From Acidocella sp. 20-57-95 (GTDB taxonomy: Bacteria; Pseudomonadota; Alphaproteobacteria; Acetobacterales; Acetobacteraceae), in NCBI GenBank assembly GCA_002255575.1, contig NCAT01000004.1, positions 1 to 64,000 on the forward strand: a stretch of 64,000 nucleotides of DNA, written 5' to 3'. Position 1 is the stretch's first letter. The number at the start of each line of letters is the position of its first letter. The notes below the pieces were generated by a model. That model was not told the DNA's origin. It saw only the letters and a program-made list of their open reading frames with translations, and made no database searches. Made by a program: the position numbers and the translations under genes. This document shows, in pieces, positions 16,564 through 25,301 of the stretch.

Positions 16564-17955
16564 ATGACGGATATGCCGGTGCAATTGATCGAAAACCGGG
16601 TGTTTGATGACATCGCCATTGGCGATAGCGCCAGCCTGACCCGCCGTGTGACCTTGCAGGATATTGAGTTATTCTCGATTATATCAGGCGATATCAATCC
16701 TGCGCATCTCGATGCCGAATATGCCGCGACCGATATGTTTCACCATATCATCGCCCAGGGCGTGCTGACAGCGGGACTGATTTCCGCTGTGCTCGGCACC
16801 AAGCTGCCGGGGCCGGGCACGATTTATCTGGGGCAAGATTTGCAATTCCGTGCACCGGTTAGCCCCGGCGATACGATCACCGCGACCGTAACGGTAACCG
16901 AGCGAAACCCTGAAAAACATCGGCTGAGTCTAGATTGCCACTGCTTTAACCAGGATAATATTGAAGTGCTGCGCGGCAAGGCAACCGTTCGGGCACCTAT
17001 GGAAAAAATCAGCCGCATAGCAATTACGCTGCCAGAAGTGCGGTTGCTGCGCCATCAAGGATTTCGCAATTTGCTGGCACGCGCCACCACAGGTGCTGCA
17101 TTGTTAACCGCTGTGGCGCATCCGTGCGATGAAGCTTCGCTCCGCGGCGCTGTGGCGGCCGCCAACGCTGGTTTGATCACGCCGATACTGGTGGGACCAG
17201 AAGACAAAATCCGCGCTGTTGCACAGGCCTGTAGCATTGATATTGCCGGGCTGCGTATTGAAAACACGCCGCATAGCCATGCAAGTGCCGCCCGCGCGGT
17301 GGCGCTGGTGCGTGCCGGTGAGGCCCGCGCGTTAATGCAAGGTTCACTGCATACAGATGAACTTCTGCACGAGGTGATGCTGGCGCAAAGCGGGCTGCAC
17401 ACCGGCCGCTGCCTGAGCCATGTCTATGTAATGGATGTGCCGGCCTATGGCCGCCCGCTGCTGGTGACGGATGCTGCCATTAATATCGCGCCAACGCTGG
17501 ATGACAAAGTCAGTATTGTGCAAAATGCTATTGATCTCGCGCAGGTGTTGGGCATCGAAAATCCTAAAGTGGCGATTTTGGCGGCGGTGGAGACCATCAA
17601 CCCCCATATGCAAGCCACGCTGGATGCAGCAGCGCTTTGCAAAATGGTGGAACGTGGGCAAATCACCGGCGGCGTGCTGGATGGACCATTGGCCTATGAT
17701 GATGCGGTGAGCCTTGCAGCAGCGCGGGCAAAACATCTCACCTCCGCTGTTGCGGGGCAGGCTGATATATTGGTGGCGCCAAATATCGAGGCTGGCAATA
17801 TTCTGGCCAAGCAGCTTACCGTCACGGCTAATGCGGATGCCGCCGGCATTGTACTGGGTGCCAGCGTGCCGATTATTTTCACCAGCCGTGCTGATGATAC
17901 CCGTACCCGCCTCGCCTCCTGCGCCATTGCTGTGATTTTAGCTGCGCATGAGTGA
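16564..17955 (+). CDS. MaoC-like hydratase / phosphate acetyltransferase fusion
   Basis: The 463-residue protein joins a MaoC hot-dog domain (about 1-140, with FSIISGDINPAHLD, the hydratase motif with Asp and His) to a PTA_PTB domain (about 165-463). The first half suits (R)-specific enoyl-CoA hydration, which makes PHA monomers; the second half makes acyl-phosphate from acyl-CoA. This fusion is a known protein family annotated as bifunctional enoyl-CoA hydratase/phosphate acetyltransferase. It starts 9 bases after phaC and its stop overlaps the acetate kinase start by 8 bases, indicating translational coupling. Together with AckA it can turn acetyl-CoA into acetate plus ATP. The dual activity is inferred from the domains. 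Confidence 0.92.
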   Translation: MTDMPVQLIENRVFDDIAIGDSASLTRRVTLQDIELFSIISGDINPAHLDAEYAATDMFHHIIAQGVLTAGLISAVLGTKLPGPGTIYLGQDLQFRAPVSPGDTITATVTVTERNPEKHRLSLDCHCFNQDNIEVLRGKATVRAPMEKISRIAITLPEVRLLRHQGFRNLLARATTGAALLTAVAHPCDEASLRGAVAAANAGLITPILVGPEDKIRAVAQACSIDIAGLRIENTPHSHASAARAVALVRAGEARALMQGSLHTDELLHEVMLAQSGLHTGRCLSHVYVMDVPAYGRPLLVTDAAINIAPTLDDKVSIVQNAIDLAQVLGIENPKVAILAAVETINPHMQATLDAAALCKMVERGQITGGVLDGPLAYDDAVSLAAARAKHLTSAVAGQADILVAPNIEAGNILAKQLTVTANADAAGIVLGASVPIIFTSRADDTRTRLASCAIAVILAAHE

Positions 17956-19123
17956 GGCGATCCTCACGCTGAATGCTGGATCTTCCAGTATTAAGTTTGC
18001 ATTGTTCAAAGCCAGCACTGCACTTGCGCGCATTGCCGTGGGGCAGATGGAAAATATCGGCGGTGCGCCGCATTTTGTCATTCGTGGCGTCGATGGAACG
18101 GTCATTTTCGAAAAATCATGGCCCTCTGGGGCTGGGCTGTCCCATCGTGATTTATTAGGGCCGGTGCTGGATTGGGTTGAACATCATCTAGGTGATGCCA
18201 AGCTGATCGCGTGCGGGCACAGGATTGTGCATGGTGGTTGGCTATTCACCAAGCCGGTGCAATTGGATGCCGCGAAGCTGAGCTCTCTCGTCAAGTTCAA
18301 TCCGTTGGCGCCACTTCATGAGCCGAATAATCTGGCGGCAGTGCAAGCGGTGATGGCACTACGCCCTGGCCTGCCGCAAATTGGCTGTTTTGACACAAGC
18401 TTTCACACGACGATGCCGGAACGTGCCACGCGCATCGCGCTACCCAAGCAACTACGCGACGAAGGTGTACGCCGCTACGGGTTTCATGGACTCTCCTACG
18501 AATATATTGCCGGTGCATTGCATCGCCTTGCACCGGAGATTGCGGAAGGAAAAGTGGTGGCAGCGCATCTTGGTGGCGGGGCCAGCGTGTGCGCGATGCT
18601 GAATGGCAAAAGTATCGATACCAGCATGGGATTTACCGGCCTTGATGGTCTGATTATGGGAACACGCTGCGGCGCAATTGATGCTGGCGTGTTACTGTAT
18701 TTAATGCAGCCAGGCGGCATGAGCGCTGAAGCGGTGAGTGAGCTGCTTTATAAACAATCTGGCTTGCTTGGGATGTCCGGTATCTCTAGTGACATGCGGG
18801 TATTGCTCGCCAGCCAGGATAAAGCTGCGCAGCAGGCCGTTGAATCATTCAACTATGCCGCCGCGCAGCAGATCGGCGCCCGCATTGTTGCCTTGCAGGG
18901 TTTGGATGGTTTGGTTTTTACCGCCGGTATTGGTGAACATTCGCCCGAAATTCGTGCCGGCATTTGTGCGCATCTGGCATGGTTGGGCATTGAGATTGAC
19001 GCGCCCCTTAACGCCCGTAACGCCACGCGTATCAACACGGCTGGTTCAAAAATTGCGGTTTTTGTGATCCCGACCGATGAAGAGGCGATGATTGCCAAAC
19101 ATTGTCTAGACAATCTCGCCTGA
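17948..19123 (+). CDS. ackA: Acetate kinase
   Basis: The 391-residue ASKHA-fold kinase has the N-terminal signature LTLNAGSSSIKFALF, then GHRIVHGG, FDTSFH, RRYGFHGLSYEY, HLGGGASVCA and the GIGEHSPEIR segment near the end, all acetate-kinase hallmarks. It transfers phosphate from acetyl phosphate to ADP, giving substrate-level ATP. It overlaps the end of the MaoC-Pta gene by 8 bases and is the last gene of the FNR-site operon; a divergent-ended convergent gene follows 15 bases on with no obvious hairpin between them. Length and motifs are normal for the family. Confidence 0.95.
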   Translation: MSEAILTLNAGSSSIKFALFKASTALARIAVGQMENIGGAPHFVIRGVDGTVIFEKSWPSGAGLSHRDLLGPVLDWVEHHLGDAKLIACGHRIVHGGWLFTKPVQLDAAKLSSLVKFNPLAPLHEPNNLAAVQAVMALRPGLPQIGCFDTSFHTTMPERATRIALPKQLRDEGVRRYGFHGLSYEYIAGALHRLAPEIAEGKVVAAHLGGGASVCAMLNGKSIDTSMGFTGLDGLIMGTRCGAIDAGVLLYLMQPGGMSAEAVSELLYKQSGLLGMSGISSDMRVLLASQDKAAQQAVESFNYAAAQQIGARIVALQGLDGLVFTAGIGEHSPEIRAGICAHLAWLGIEIDAPLNARNATRINTAGSKIAVFVIPTDEEAMIAKHCLDNLA

Positions 19124-19138
19124 TGATTTTCTTGCGGC

Positions 19139-19777
19139 TCAGTAGCTAATCATATCGCCCTTAGTAATCACCGCACGCGTTGCAATGACCGGCGCATGAG
19201 TGAAAAACCAAGCAACATATTGCTCGACATAGAGAGATTTTGCCGAAACACCATCAACCGGGATAATCACATTCATACCGTGCTGTAGAATTGCATCCGT
19301 CGCGGTGTTTAGGACCGCACCATCGGCGGACACGCCGACAATAATCACGGTTTTGATATTTTTGGCCGCCAGCAGCTCAGCCAGATTGGTATTGACAAAT
19401 TTATCTGGGCCAGATTTCACCACCGGGTCATTCGGCTGTGGCGCTACCGGGGGCAATATGTCTTTGGCATCGGTTGCGCTGGAAACGCTATAGACCACAT
19501 ACACCCCGGCCGCCCGCGCTTTTTCAAGCATCGCTTTTACAAAGGGTACGCTCTGCGTACAGAGTGTAACATCGCTGTTGCAGGGGCCTTTATTGGTGGC
19601 TTTCACCACACTGATATCCAGCACCAGAAATGCCGTCGTCGCAGGGTCTGCTTTCACGGCTTGTAGAACCGGTGCGGGCGGCGCTTTCACACTGTCCCAC
19701 TGGTCGATGATGGTTTGTGCGTAAGCCGAACCGCTCAACAACGCCATGGTACAAATTACCAAGGAAAACTTATACAT
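19139..19777 (-). CDS. Secreted isochorismatase-like cysteine hydrolase lacking the catalytic Cys
   Basis: The ATG at 19777 gives a clean signal peptide (YKFSLVICTMALLSGSAYA, cut before QT), so I prefer it to the in-frame ATG at 19873, which precedes 32 basic residues. The 212-residue protein has the isochorismatase fold: Asp54 in FLVLDISV and Lys126 in SGPDKFVNT fit the catalytic Asp and Lys. The usual Cys sits in a G-V-x-x-x-x-C-V-x-x-T-A pattern; here it reads GVSADGAVLNTA, placing Ala154 at the Cys. The protein is thus periplasmic and either inactive, binding only, or of altered chemistry. It is a single gene convergent with ackA. Confidence 0.8.
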   Translation of the reverse strand: MYKFSLVICTMALLSGSAYAQTIIDQWDSVKAPPAPVLQAVKADPATTAFLVLDISVVKATNKGPCNSDVTLCTQSVPFVKAMLEKARAAGVYVVYSVSSATDAKDILPPVAPQPNDPVVKSGPDKFVNTNLAELLAAKNIKTVIIVGVSADGAVLNTATDAILQHGMNVIIPVDGVSAKSLYVEQYVAWFFTHAPVIATRAVITKGDMISY

Positions 19778-19891
19778 CCCAGCGATTGCTCTATGATTCA
19801 CTCGAACCCCCCACGTCGTTTTACGAAAACGCTTTTGAACATGCCGATGCAATAAGGTGATACGCGGCTGCAATGTTGTAAAGTGCTGTTG

Positions 19892-21145
19892 TTATGGGAA
19901 CACGTGAGATCGCCGCGCGGTCCAGAAACCATAGGCGGCGATATAGAGATAGCAAAGCACCGGCAGCAGCAAGGCGTGCGCCAGGCCGACTTGGTCGATC
20001 AGTACGCCGACCAGCACTGGCACAATAGCACCGCCCACGATGGCCATACATAATAACCCGCTGCCTTGTGGCGTTTCATCGCCCAGCCGGTCGATGCCCA
20101 AGGTGAAGATGGTTGGAAATTGGATGGAGTTGCAAAGCCCAATGGCGATCAGCGCGTAACCGGCAAACCAGCCTGAGTTGAAACCAGCCGTCGCGGCCAG
20201 GGCTGCCGCCCCCAAGGCTGCAACCCCAAGCACAATGCCAGCACGCACAAAGCGCAGCACCGCTGCGCCAATCACGCGCCCCACCATCGCCCCGCCCCAG
20301 TACAGGCTGACATAATAGGCCGCCGCCTTTGCGGTAACGCCAAAAACTGTTGGTTGGATCAGGTAGTTTATCATCAAGCTGCCAATCGCCACTTCTGCAC
20401 CCACATAGACAAAGATGGCACCGCACCCCAGTGCGAGTTGTGGCCTACGCAACACGTGCAAATCTAACGCCACAACGCCGGTGGCAGGCGCTGCGGCATA
20501 ACGCCGCACCAGCCAAAAGATGAGGGCAAAGACCAAGAATATACCGGCAATGACGATATAGGTAGGCTGGATCACCGCCGCCTGGCTGCTGCGAAACGCG
20601 CTTAATACAGCGGGCGATGTCTGCGCCGGGTCAGGTGCTTGCGCCAAACCGCTGCCCAGGATGAAGAAGCCGCCAATCAACGGCGCGATGAAGGTGCCAA
20701 AGCTATTGAACGCCTGCGCAAAATTCAGCCGCGAGGAGGCGGTCTCTTCCGATCCCAGCAAGGCCATCAGCGGGTTAGCTGCCACCTGCAACAGCGTAAT
20801 GCCTGTGGCAAGAATGAAGAAGGCGAGAAGAAAAAGCGGATACACCCCCATCCGGGCCGCCGGTGTGAATAGCAAACATCCCACCGCCATAATCACCAGC
20901 CCGGTAACGATGCCGCGCATATAGCCAAGCTTGGCGATCAACTGCGCCGACGGCCACGACATCACGAAATAGGCCGTAAAAAAGCAGAACTGGATCAGCA
21001 TCGCTTCGGTGTAATTCAGCGAAAACAATGCTTTCAGCTTGGGCACCAACGTGTCATTCAGCGCGGTGGAGAACCCCCAAGCGAAAAACAGCGTTGTTAC
21101 CAGCGGCGCGGCCCATGCCGGCCGCGCAATGTTTGTTTGACCCAC
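19892..21145 (-). CDS. FHS-family sugar:proton symporter (FucP/GluP-like MFS)
   Basis: The 417-residue protein has 12 predicted membrane helices with long hydrophobic runs throughout. FFAWGFSTALNDTLVPKLKALFSLNYTEAMLIQFCFFTAYF near the start is characteristic of the fucose/galactose/glucose (FHS) branch of the major facilitator superfamily, as is PSAQLIAKLGYMRGIV (loop 2-3) and LGSEETASSRLNFAQAFNSFGTFIAPLIG. It should import a hexose or 6-deoxyhexose with protons across the inner membrane; the sugar cannot be read from sequence. It stands alone between the isochorismatase-like gene and the pbpC remnant. Confidence 0.88.
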   Translation of the reverse strand: MGQTNIARPAWAAPLVTTLFFAWGFSTALNDTLVPKLKALFSLNYTEAMLIQFCFFTAYFVMSWPSAQLIAKLGYMRGIVTGLVIMAVGCLLFTPAARMGVYPLFLLAFFILATGITLLQVAANPLMALLGSEETASSRLNFAQAFNSFGTFIAPLIGGFFILGSGLAQAPDPAQTSPAVLSAFRSSQAAVIQPTYIVIAGIFLVFALIFWLVRRYAAAPATGVVALDLHVLRRPQLALGCGAIFVYVGAEVAIGSLMINYLIQPTVFGVTAKAAAYYVSLYWGGAMVGRVIGAAVLRFVRAGIVLGVAALGAAALAATAGFNSGWFAGYALIAIGLCNSIQFPTIFTLGIDRLGDETPQGSGLLCMAIVGGAIVPVLVGVLIDQVGLAHALLLPVLCYLYIAAYGFWTARRSHVFP

Positions 21146-21227
21146 TGATATGTTCCCTCACCCCTGCAAATGATGTGCTTGCCCTCATTCAACCTGATCA
21201 CCGTGACCGCCGCAAGCAAGGCGGGTC

Positions 21228-22076
21228 TCACCGCACGTGCAGGCTCTCGCTGGTGCTCTGGTGGTGCGCGTCGATGACCGTGATGTGGAAAAACCCGGCG
21301 CTGGACGGCTGCCAGGATGGGGGGGGGGCACCCACCAAAGGTGGCTGCAATTCCTTGCCATCTACCACCCAACGATAAGGGCCTGTCCCGCCGGTTGCCT
21401 GCAAGGCAACAGGTGCGTTGGCATCCGCTTCGTTCGGTAGCACCGTCATCGGTACTGGGAGTTGTGTGGCATCGGGTGGCAGCAACGCAAATATATCGGC
21501 CAGCAGCGGCGCTGCGGTATTGAGGCCAAATGCCCCGGGACGGGGCGTGCCCTCGGCGCGACCAACCCACACACCAACAGTCCAGTCAGCGGAGACGCCG
21601 AAGCTCCAGGCGTCACGGTAGCCGTAGCTGGTGTCGGTTTTATACGCCACGGCCCGGCCAGCGAAGCCTGCTGTACCGACTGGCGGCGGTAATCCTTCAA
21701 GAATGGCTAATATTTCCTGGGCTGAAGACACGCTCATGACTGCCGGTTGTGGTTGGGCCGGTGCCGCTGTGCTCAGGCCCAACCGCAAATGCGGGCTGCC
21801 CGGTGCCAGCGCCGCATAGAGTGCACAAACACCAGACAGCCGGACGCCTGCGCCCCCCAGCGCGATGGCGAGCGATGGATGGTTATCGCCGGGCGGCAAC
21901 TGCACGACCGCCCCGGCATGGCGCAGGGTCGCCACCACCGCGAGCGGACCAACCGTCTGGATCAGCTTTACGGCTGGCAGATTGTAGGATTGCAGCAAGG
22001 CCACCGCCGCCGGGACCGTGCCATGCCAAGTCGCATCGAAATTTGCTCGGTTATAGGTAGCGTTGGCGAGTGGTGT
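21228..22076 (-). pseudogene. pbpC: C-terminal remnant of penicillin-binding protein 1C
   Basis: The frame reads from about 22076 (TPLANATYNRANFDATWHG) to the stop at 21228, about 280 residues. This matches the second half of the transpeptidase domain of PbpC, followed by the small C-terminal domain of bifunctional PBPs (VLPNEADANAPVALQATGGTGPYRWVVDG). The transglycosylase domain and the transpeptidase SxxK serine region are missing. The KTG triad appears as KTD (AYKTDTSYGYRDAW), which may be drift. An ATG at 22004 could start a 258-residue product but it would lack the active site. A run of ten G at 21319-21328 lies inside. The remnant abuts an alpha-2-macroglobulin start, so it is best read as the result of a deletion. 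Confidence 0.85.
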
Positions 22077-22413
22077 TGTCCGTCGTCAGATGATTTGAGA
22101 CATTTGGCAGGCAACCATTTAACAGGGTAATGCTATACGTTTTTTCGTAAGGTAAGCCGCCAATACATAGGTTTTTGCCAGAGACCTGCGTGACGAGGCC
22201 GGTAAAATGGTCAACCCGGACATAATCCTCGTAATGCGCATCCAGCCCCGGTTTGAGGGCCTCATTGAAACTGATGCAGAGCGTCGGGCTTTGGCTGCTC
22301 GTATCCATAAAATTGCTGCCCACACTTAACCCATCAGCCAGCGCTGGGCGGGAGAAGCAGCATAGCCATGCGGCAAGCGATAAAGTCACAAGCGGGGACG
22401 ATACGCGCGACAT
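22051..22413 (-). pseudogene. N-terminal remnant of bacterial alpha-2-macroglobulin (YfhM-like)
   Basis: The 120-residue ORF begins with a signal peptide (LVTLSLAAWLCCFSRPALA) and a single domain ending in DHFTGLVTQVSGKNLCIGGLPYEKTYSITLLNGCLP, which closely resembles the first domain of YfhM-type bacterial alpha-2-macroglobulins. Full proteins are about 1600-1900 residues with a thioester; here everything after about residue 105 is gone, and the frame runs into pbpC sequence out of frame and stops at TAA 22051. In many bacteria yfhM and pbpC are neighbours in this order, so a single internal deletion removing most of both genes explains the arrangement. The short product could still be made and exported but has no known use. 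Confidence 0.75.
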
Positions 22414-22690
22414 AGCCAGCCTCCACGAATTTGATTTTTCTAAGGCTACGATGCTTGTTAACCTCCAGCAATTCGTCGCTGAAATATCACGGTACGGTCA
22501 CAAGACTAAAAAGATCGTTCGGTCTGAACTATACCGTAATCCTACGAACACCAAAAAATTTAATTTTAAATCAAACAATTAACAGTTTTTTTCGGAATCG
22601 ACACGATTATGAGCGCGTTATTTTGATGCTTAACGAAGTTCAAATGATTGAAATGCCTGTTTTGGTGGTGGGCGCTTCCAATCCTGGTCA
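22414..22690. other. AT-rich gene-free leader between the deletion scar and the VgrG cassette
   Basis: These 277 bases separate divergent genes and are markedly more AT-rich than the surroundings, especially about 22470-22620 (for example AAATTTAATTTTAAATCAAAC). They probably hold the promoters of vgrG and of the truncated macroglobulin gene. Short ORFs here do not look like protein. The base shift may mark the left edge of acquired DNA. Confidence 0.5.
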
Positions 22691-25276
22691 ATGTCTGCAA
22701 TTATTCCTCAAACAATTGCGAGCGACCAGATGGCTGAGACCAATTCAGAGAGTGGTTATACCCAAAGCGGTAAAATCGTCGCGCTCGATACCCCGTTAGG
22801 TAAAGATACCCTGCTTTTATACGCCGTGAATGGTGAGGATGCGTTATCACGCTGTTTTCGCTACAGCATCGAATTTTTGACAAAGGCCAAGGACGCTGAC
22901 GTGCGTTCACTCATCGGCCGCCAAGTAACGATTTGGTTAAACAACCATAAACCTGACGAACGCCAGCCCATTAACGGCCTGGTCCGCCGCATCATCAACC
23001 GTCCGTCCAAGCAAACTGGCTATGTGGCGTACCAGGCAGAAATTGTACCGCGTTTGTGGTTTCTTGAATGCACGACCGACTGCCGAATTTTCCAGGATAT
23101 GACCTATCCTGATATCATTCGCCAGGTTCTACAGGAGTTTGGTATCACCCATGTCAACTTCAAATTATTCAAGACCGATTATCCATCTGTTGAATATTGC
23201 GTGCAATACCGTGAATCCGCGCTGGCCTTTATTTCACGGCTGATGGAATTTTCGGGTATTTATTTTTACCACGATCATGGCGACAACACCCATACGCTGA
23301 TCATCACCGACAGTAACCGTTTAACCGGTTTCATGACCCCGCAAACACTGAAATTAGCACATAATAATCGCGTCGGTGATATCGAAACCATGGCGGTTGA
23401 GACGGTGTTCCGCCCCGGCGTCTGGTCACTGAGCGATTACGACTTTCAGGGGCCAACCAAATTGATGCGGCAGACAACGCAAAATAATAATGGTGATGCG
23501 TTGATGATGCAGCTTGAGCGCTTTGAATTTCCGGGCGGCTATACTGACCAGAGTGTCGGGGCGTGGCTGACCTTGCTGCGCATGGAGGAAGAAGAAGCGC
23601 AGCTGAACCGCATGCTAGGGGTCGGTAAAGTGACATCCATGCTGCCAGGTTACCGGTTTGACCTTGATGACGGCGTAATTAGCTCACAGACCGCTTACCT
23701 GCTGACCGAGGTGCACCACCACGCGCGCGAGCGCAGCTATCTAGCTGGAACGGAGGGCGGGGGGTCTGAATATCACAATGAATTTGTCGCAATCCCCGCT
23801 GATGTACCGTACCGCCCGCAACGGCTGACACCGAAATCGATCATGCGCGGCGCACAGACAGCGACCGTGGTATCGGACGACCCAGATGATCCGATTATGG
23901 TGGATGTGTATGGAAGGGTGAAGGTGCATTTCCACTGGGACAGGTATGGTCAGCCAAGTGCCGGCAATACATCCTGCTGGGTGCGCGTTTCGCAGAATAG
24001 TTCCGGTGCTGGCTTTGGGGCTATTTCCACCCCGCATGCCGGGCAAGAAGTGGTCGTGGATTTTCTGGAAGGCGATCCGGACCGGCCTTTAATTGTGGGC
24101 CGGGTGCATAATGCCGATAAAATGCCGCCTTTGGACCTGCCAGGCCATAAGCATAAAACCATCACGCGCGACCATGGCGGCAATAAATTCGTGATGGACG
24201 GCGAAACCGGCGGCCGCCATCTTTCCATGATTGCGCCTGGCGATTTGAATATGTTTGCAATTGGTAATTACGCGCAGTCACTCTCAGCTGGTGCGGCGGC
24301 ATCCAGCGCCTATTCGCTGCCGACGATTATATTTGACCCCAACCCGGGCAACTATTCGGATTTGCAAACAGCCATCAATAACGCATTCTCTGCGGATAGT
24401 TCGTCTAGTTCGTCTAGTGTTTCGCTGAGCGCGAAAACGACTGCGGGGGTGGAGGGGTCAGACTCAAATTCGGTAACCAAAGGCAATGCCAATTCTTTCA
24501 AGGGTGGCAACAATAATTCCTGGACGATGAAAATGTCGTTCTCGTATAATGGCCTTGGCTCCATGACAATCACGATGCTGGATTCCACCGGCATTGTTTT
24601 TGGCAGTAATCTCTCCGTCATTGGCGGGTTTGATACAAAAACTGTTGTCGGCTTTTCAACCTCAATGATTGGTGGGCTGAACACTTCGCTGGTTCTAGGC
24701 GGCGATCTGAAATTTGTTTGCGGGATTTCAGAAACCGTGATTAAGGGACCGATCCTAAAATGGAATAGCGGTGCCACCGCTGATATCAGACACGGCAATG
24801 TGCTTGAAATCAAAAATGGTAAACAATATGCTTTCGCGGGAGCGAAAACTGATCTCGTGATTGCGGGTGAGGGGGCTATCATTCCCAGCCTGTCGGCACT
24901 GATGGCTGCGCTACCCGGGCTGGGAGGCGATTTTGATCCCATTACCAAAGGCCTAGCAACAGCAAAGGCGGTCGCCAATGCGCCACCACAACCACAGCCG
25001 CCACCACCAAACCCGGATTATACCCAGGTCGTGACCGGCAGCTATACGTCTACCGTTGCGAATGGCTGGACCACCACCGTCGCCACTGGCGATGTAGCCC
25101 TGACAGCGACTGCTGGCGCGTTGAGTCTTTCAGCGGCTGCTGGCGACGTCAACATCGCAGGTGCGATCAGCGCTTCATTAATGTCTGACGCTATAGTGAA
25201 TATCCAAGGTGATGTGATTTGCGCATCGGCCAACAGCGCTTTCACGATCAATGGGGCGGTTATCAATATTGGTTAA
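22691..25276 (+). CDS. vgrG: Type VI secretion spike protein VgrG
   Basis: The 861-residue protein begins at ATG 22691 (an alternative ATG is at 22730; neither has a strong ribosome site). Residues about 25-380 are the gp27-like base (LGKDTLLLYAVNGEDALSRCFRYSIEF, SLIGRQVTIWL, ESALAFISRLMEFSGIYFYHDH). Residues about 390-490 are the gp5-like OB fold with the family hallmark GRVKVHFHWDRYG, SCWVRVSQ and GQEVVVDFLEGDPDRPLIVGRVHN. The last 370 residues are a beta-rich, Thr/Ser/Gly-rich needle extension with a Ser-rich insert near 570 and no recognisable toxin domain. VgrG trimers cap the Hcp tube and carry effectors. The following genes encode typical VgrG-linked adaptor families. Confidence 0.93.
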   Translation: MSAIIPQTIASDQMAETNSESGYTQSGKIVALDTPLGKDTLLLYAVNGEDALSRCFRYSIEFLTKAKDADVRSLIGRQVTIWLNNHKPDERQPINGLVRRIINRPSKQTGYVAYQAEIVPRLWFLECTTDCRIFQDMTYPDIIRQVLQEFGITHVNFKLFKTDYPSVEYCVQYRESALAFISRLMEFSGIYFYHDHGDNTHTLIITDSNRLTGFMTPQTLKLAHNNRVGDIETMAVETVFRPGVWSLSDYDFQGPTKLMRQTTQNNNGDALMMQLERFEFPGGYTDQSVGAWLTLLRMEEEEAQLNRMLGVGKVTSMLPGYRFDLDDGVISSQTAYLLTEVHHHARERSYLAGTEGGGSEYHNEFVAIPADVPYRPQRLTPKSIMRGAQTATVVSDDPDDPIMVDVYGRVKVHFHWDRYGQPSAGNTSCWVRVSQNSSGAGFGAISTPHAGQEVVVDFLEGDPDRPLIVGRVHNADKMPPLDLPGHKHKTITRDHGGNKFVMDGETGGRHLSMIAPGDLNMFAIGNYAQSLSAGAAASSAYSLPTIIFDPNPGNYSDLQTAINNAFSADSSSSSSSVSLSAKTTAGVEGSDSNSVTKGNANSFKGGNNNSWTMKMSFSYNGLGSMTITMLDSTGIVFGSNLSVIGGFDTKTVVGFSTSMIGGLNTSLVLGGDLKFVCGISETVIKGPILKWNSGATADIRHGNVLEIKNGKQYAFAGAKTDLVIAGEGAIIPSLSALMAALPGLGGDFDPITKGLATAKAVANAPPQPQPPPPNPDYTQVVTGSYTSTVANGWTTTVATGDVALTATAGALSLSAAAGDVNIAGAISASLMSDAIVNIQGDVICASANSAFTINGAVINIG

Positions 25277-25301
25277 TTCATGATCTTGCAGAGCTAATCG
25301 C

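Noticed and set aside
16564..17955. Frameshift or chimeric assembly joining MaoC and Pta
   Set aside because: The fusion is a recognised bifunctional family and the frame is continuous with normal length for it.
22431..22799. 122-residue + strand ORF across the AT-rich leader and the start of vgrG
   Set aside because: Composition and codon use do not look like protein, it overlaps vgrG in another frame, and it has no ribosome site.
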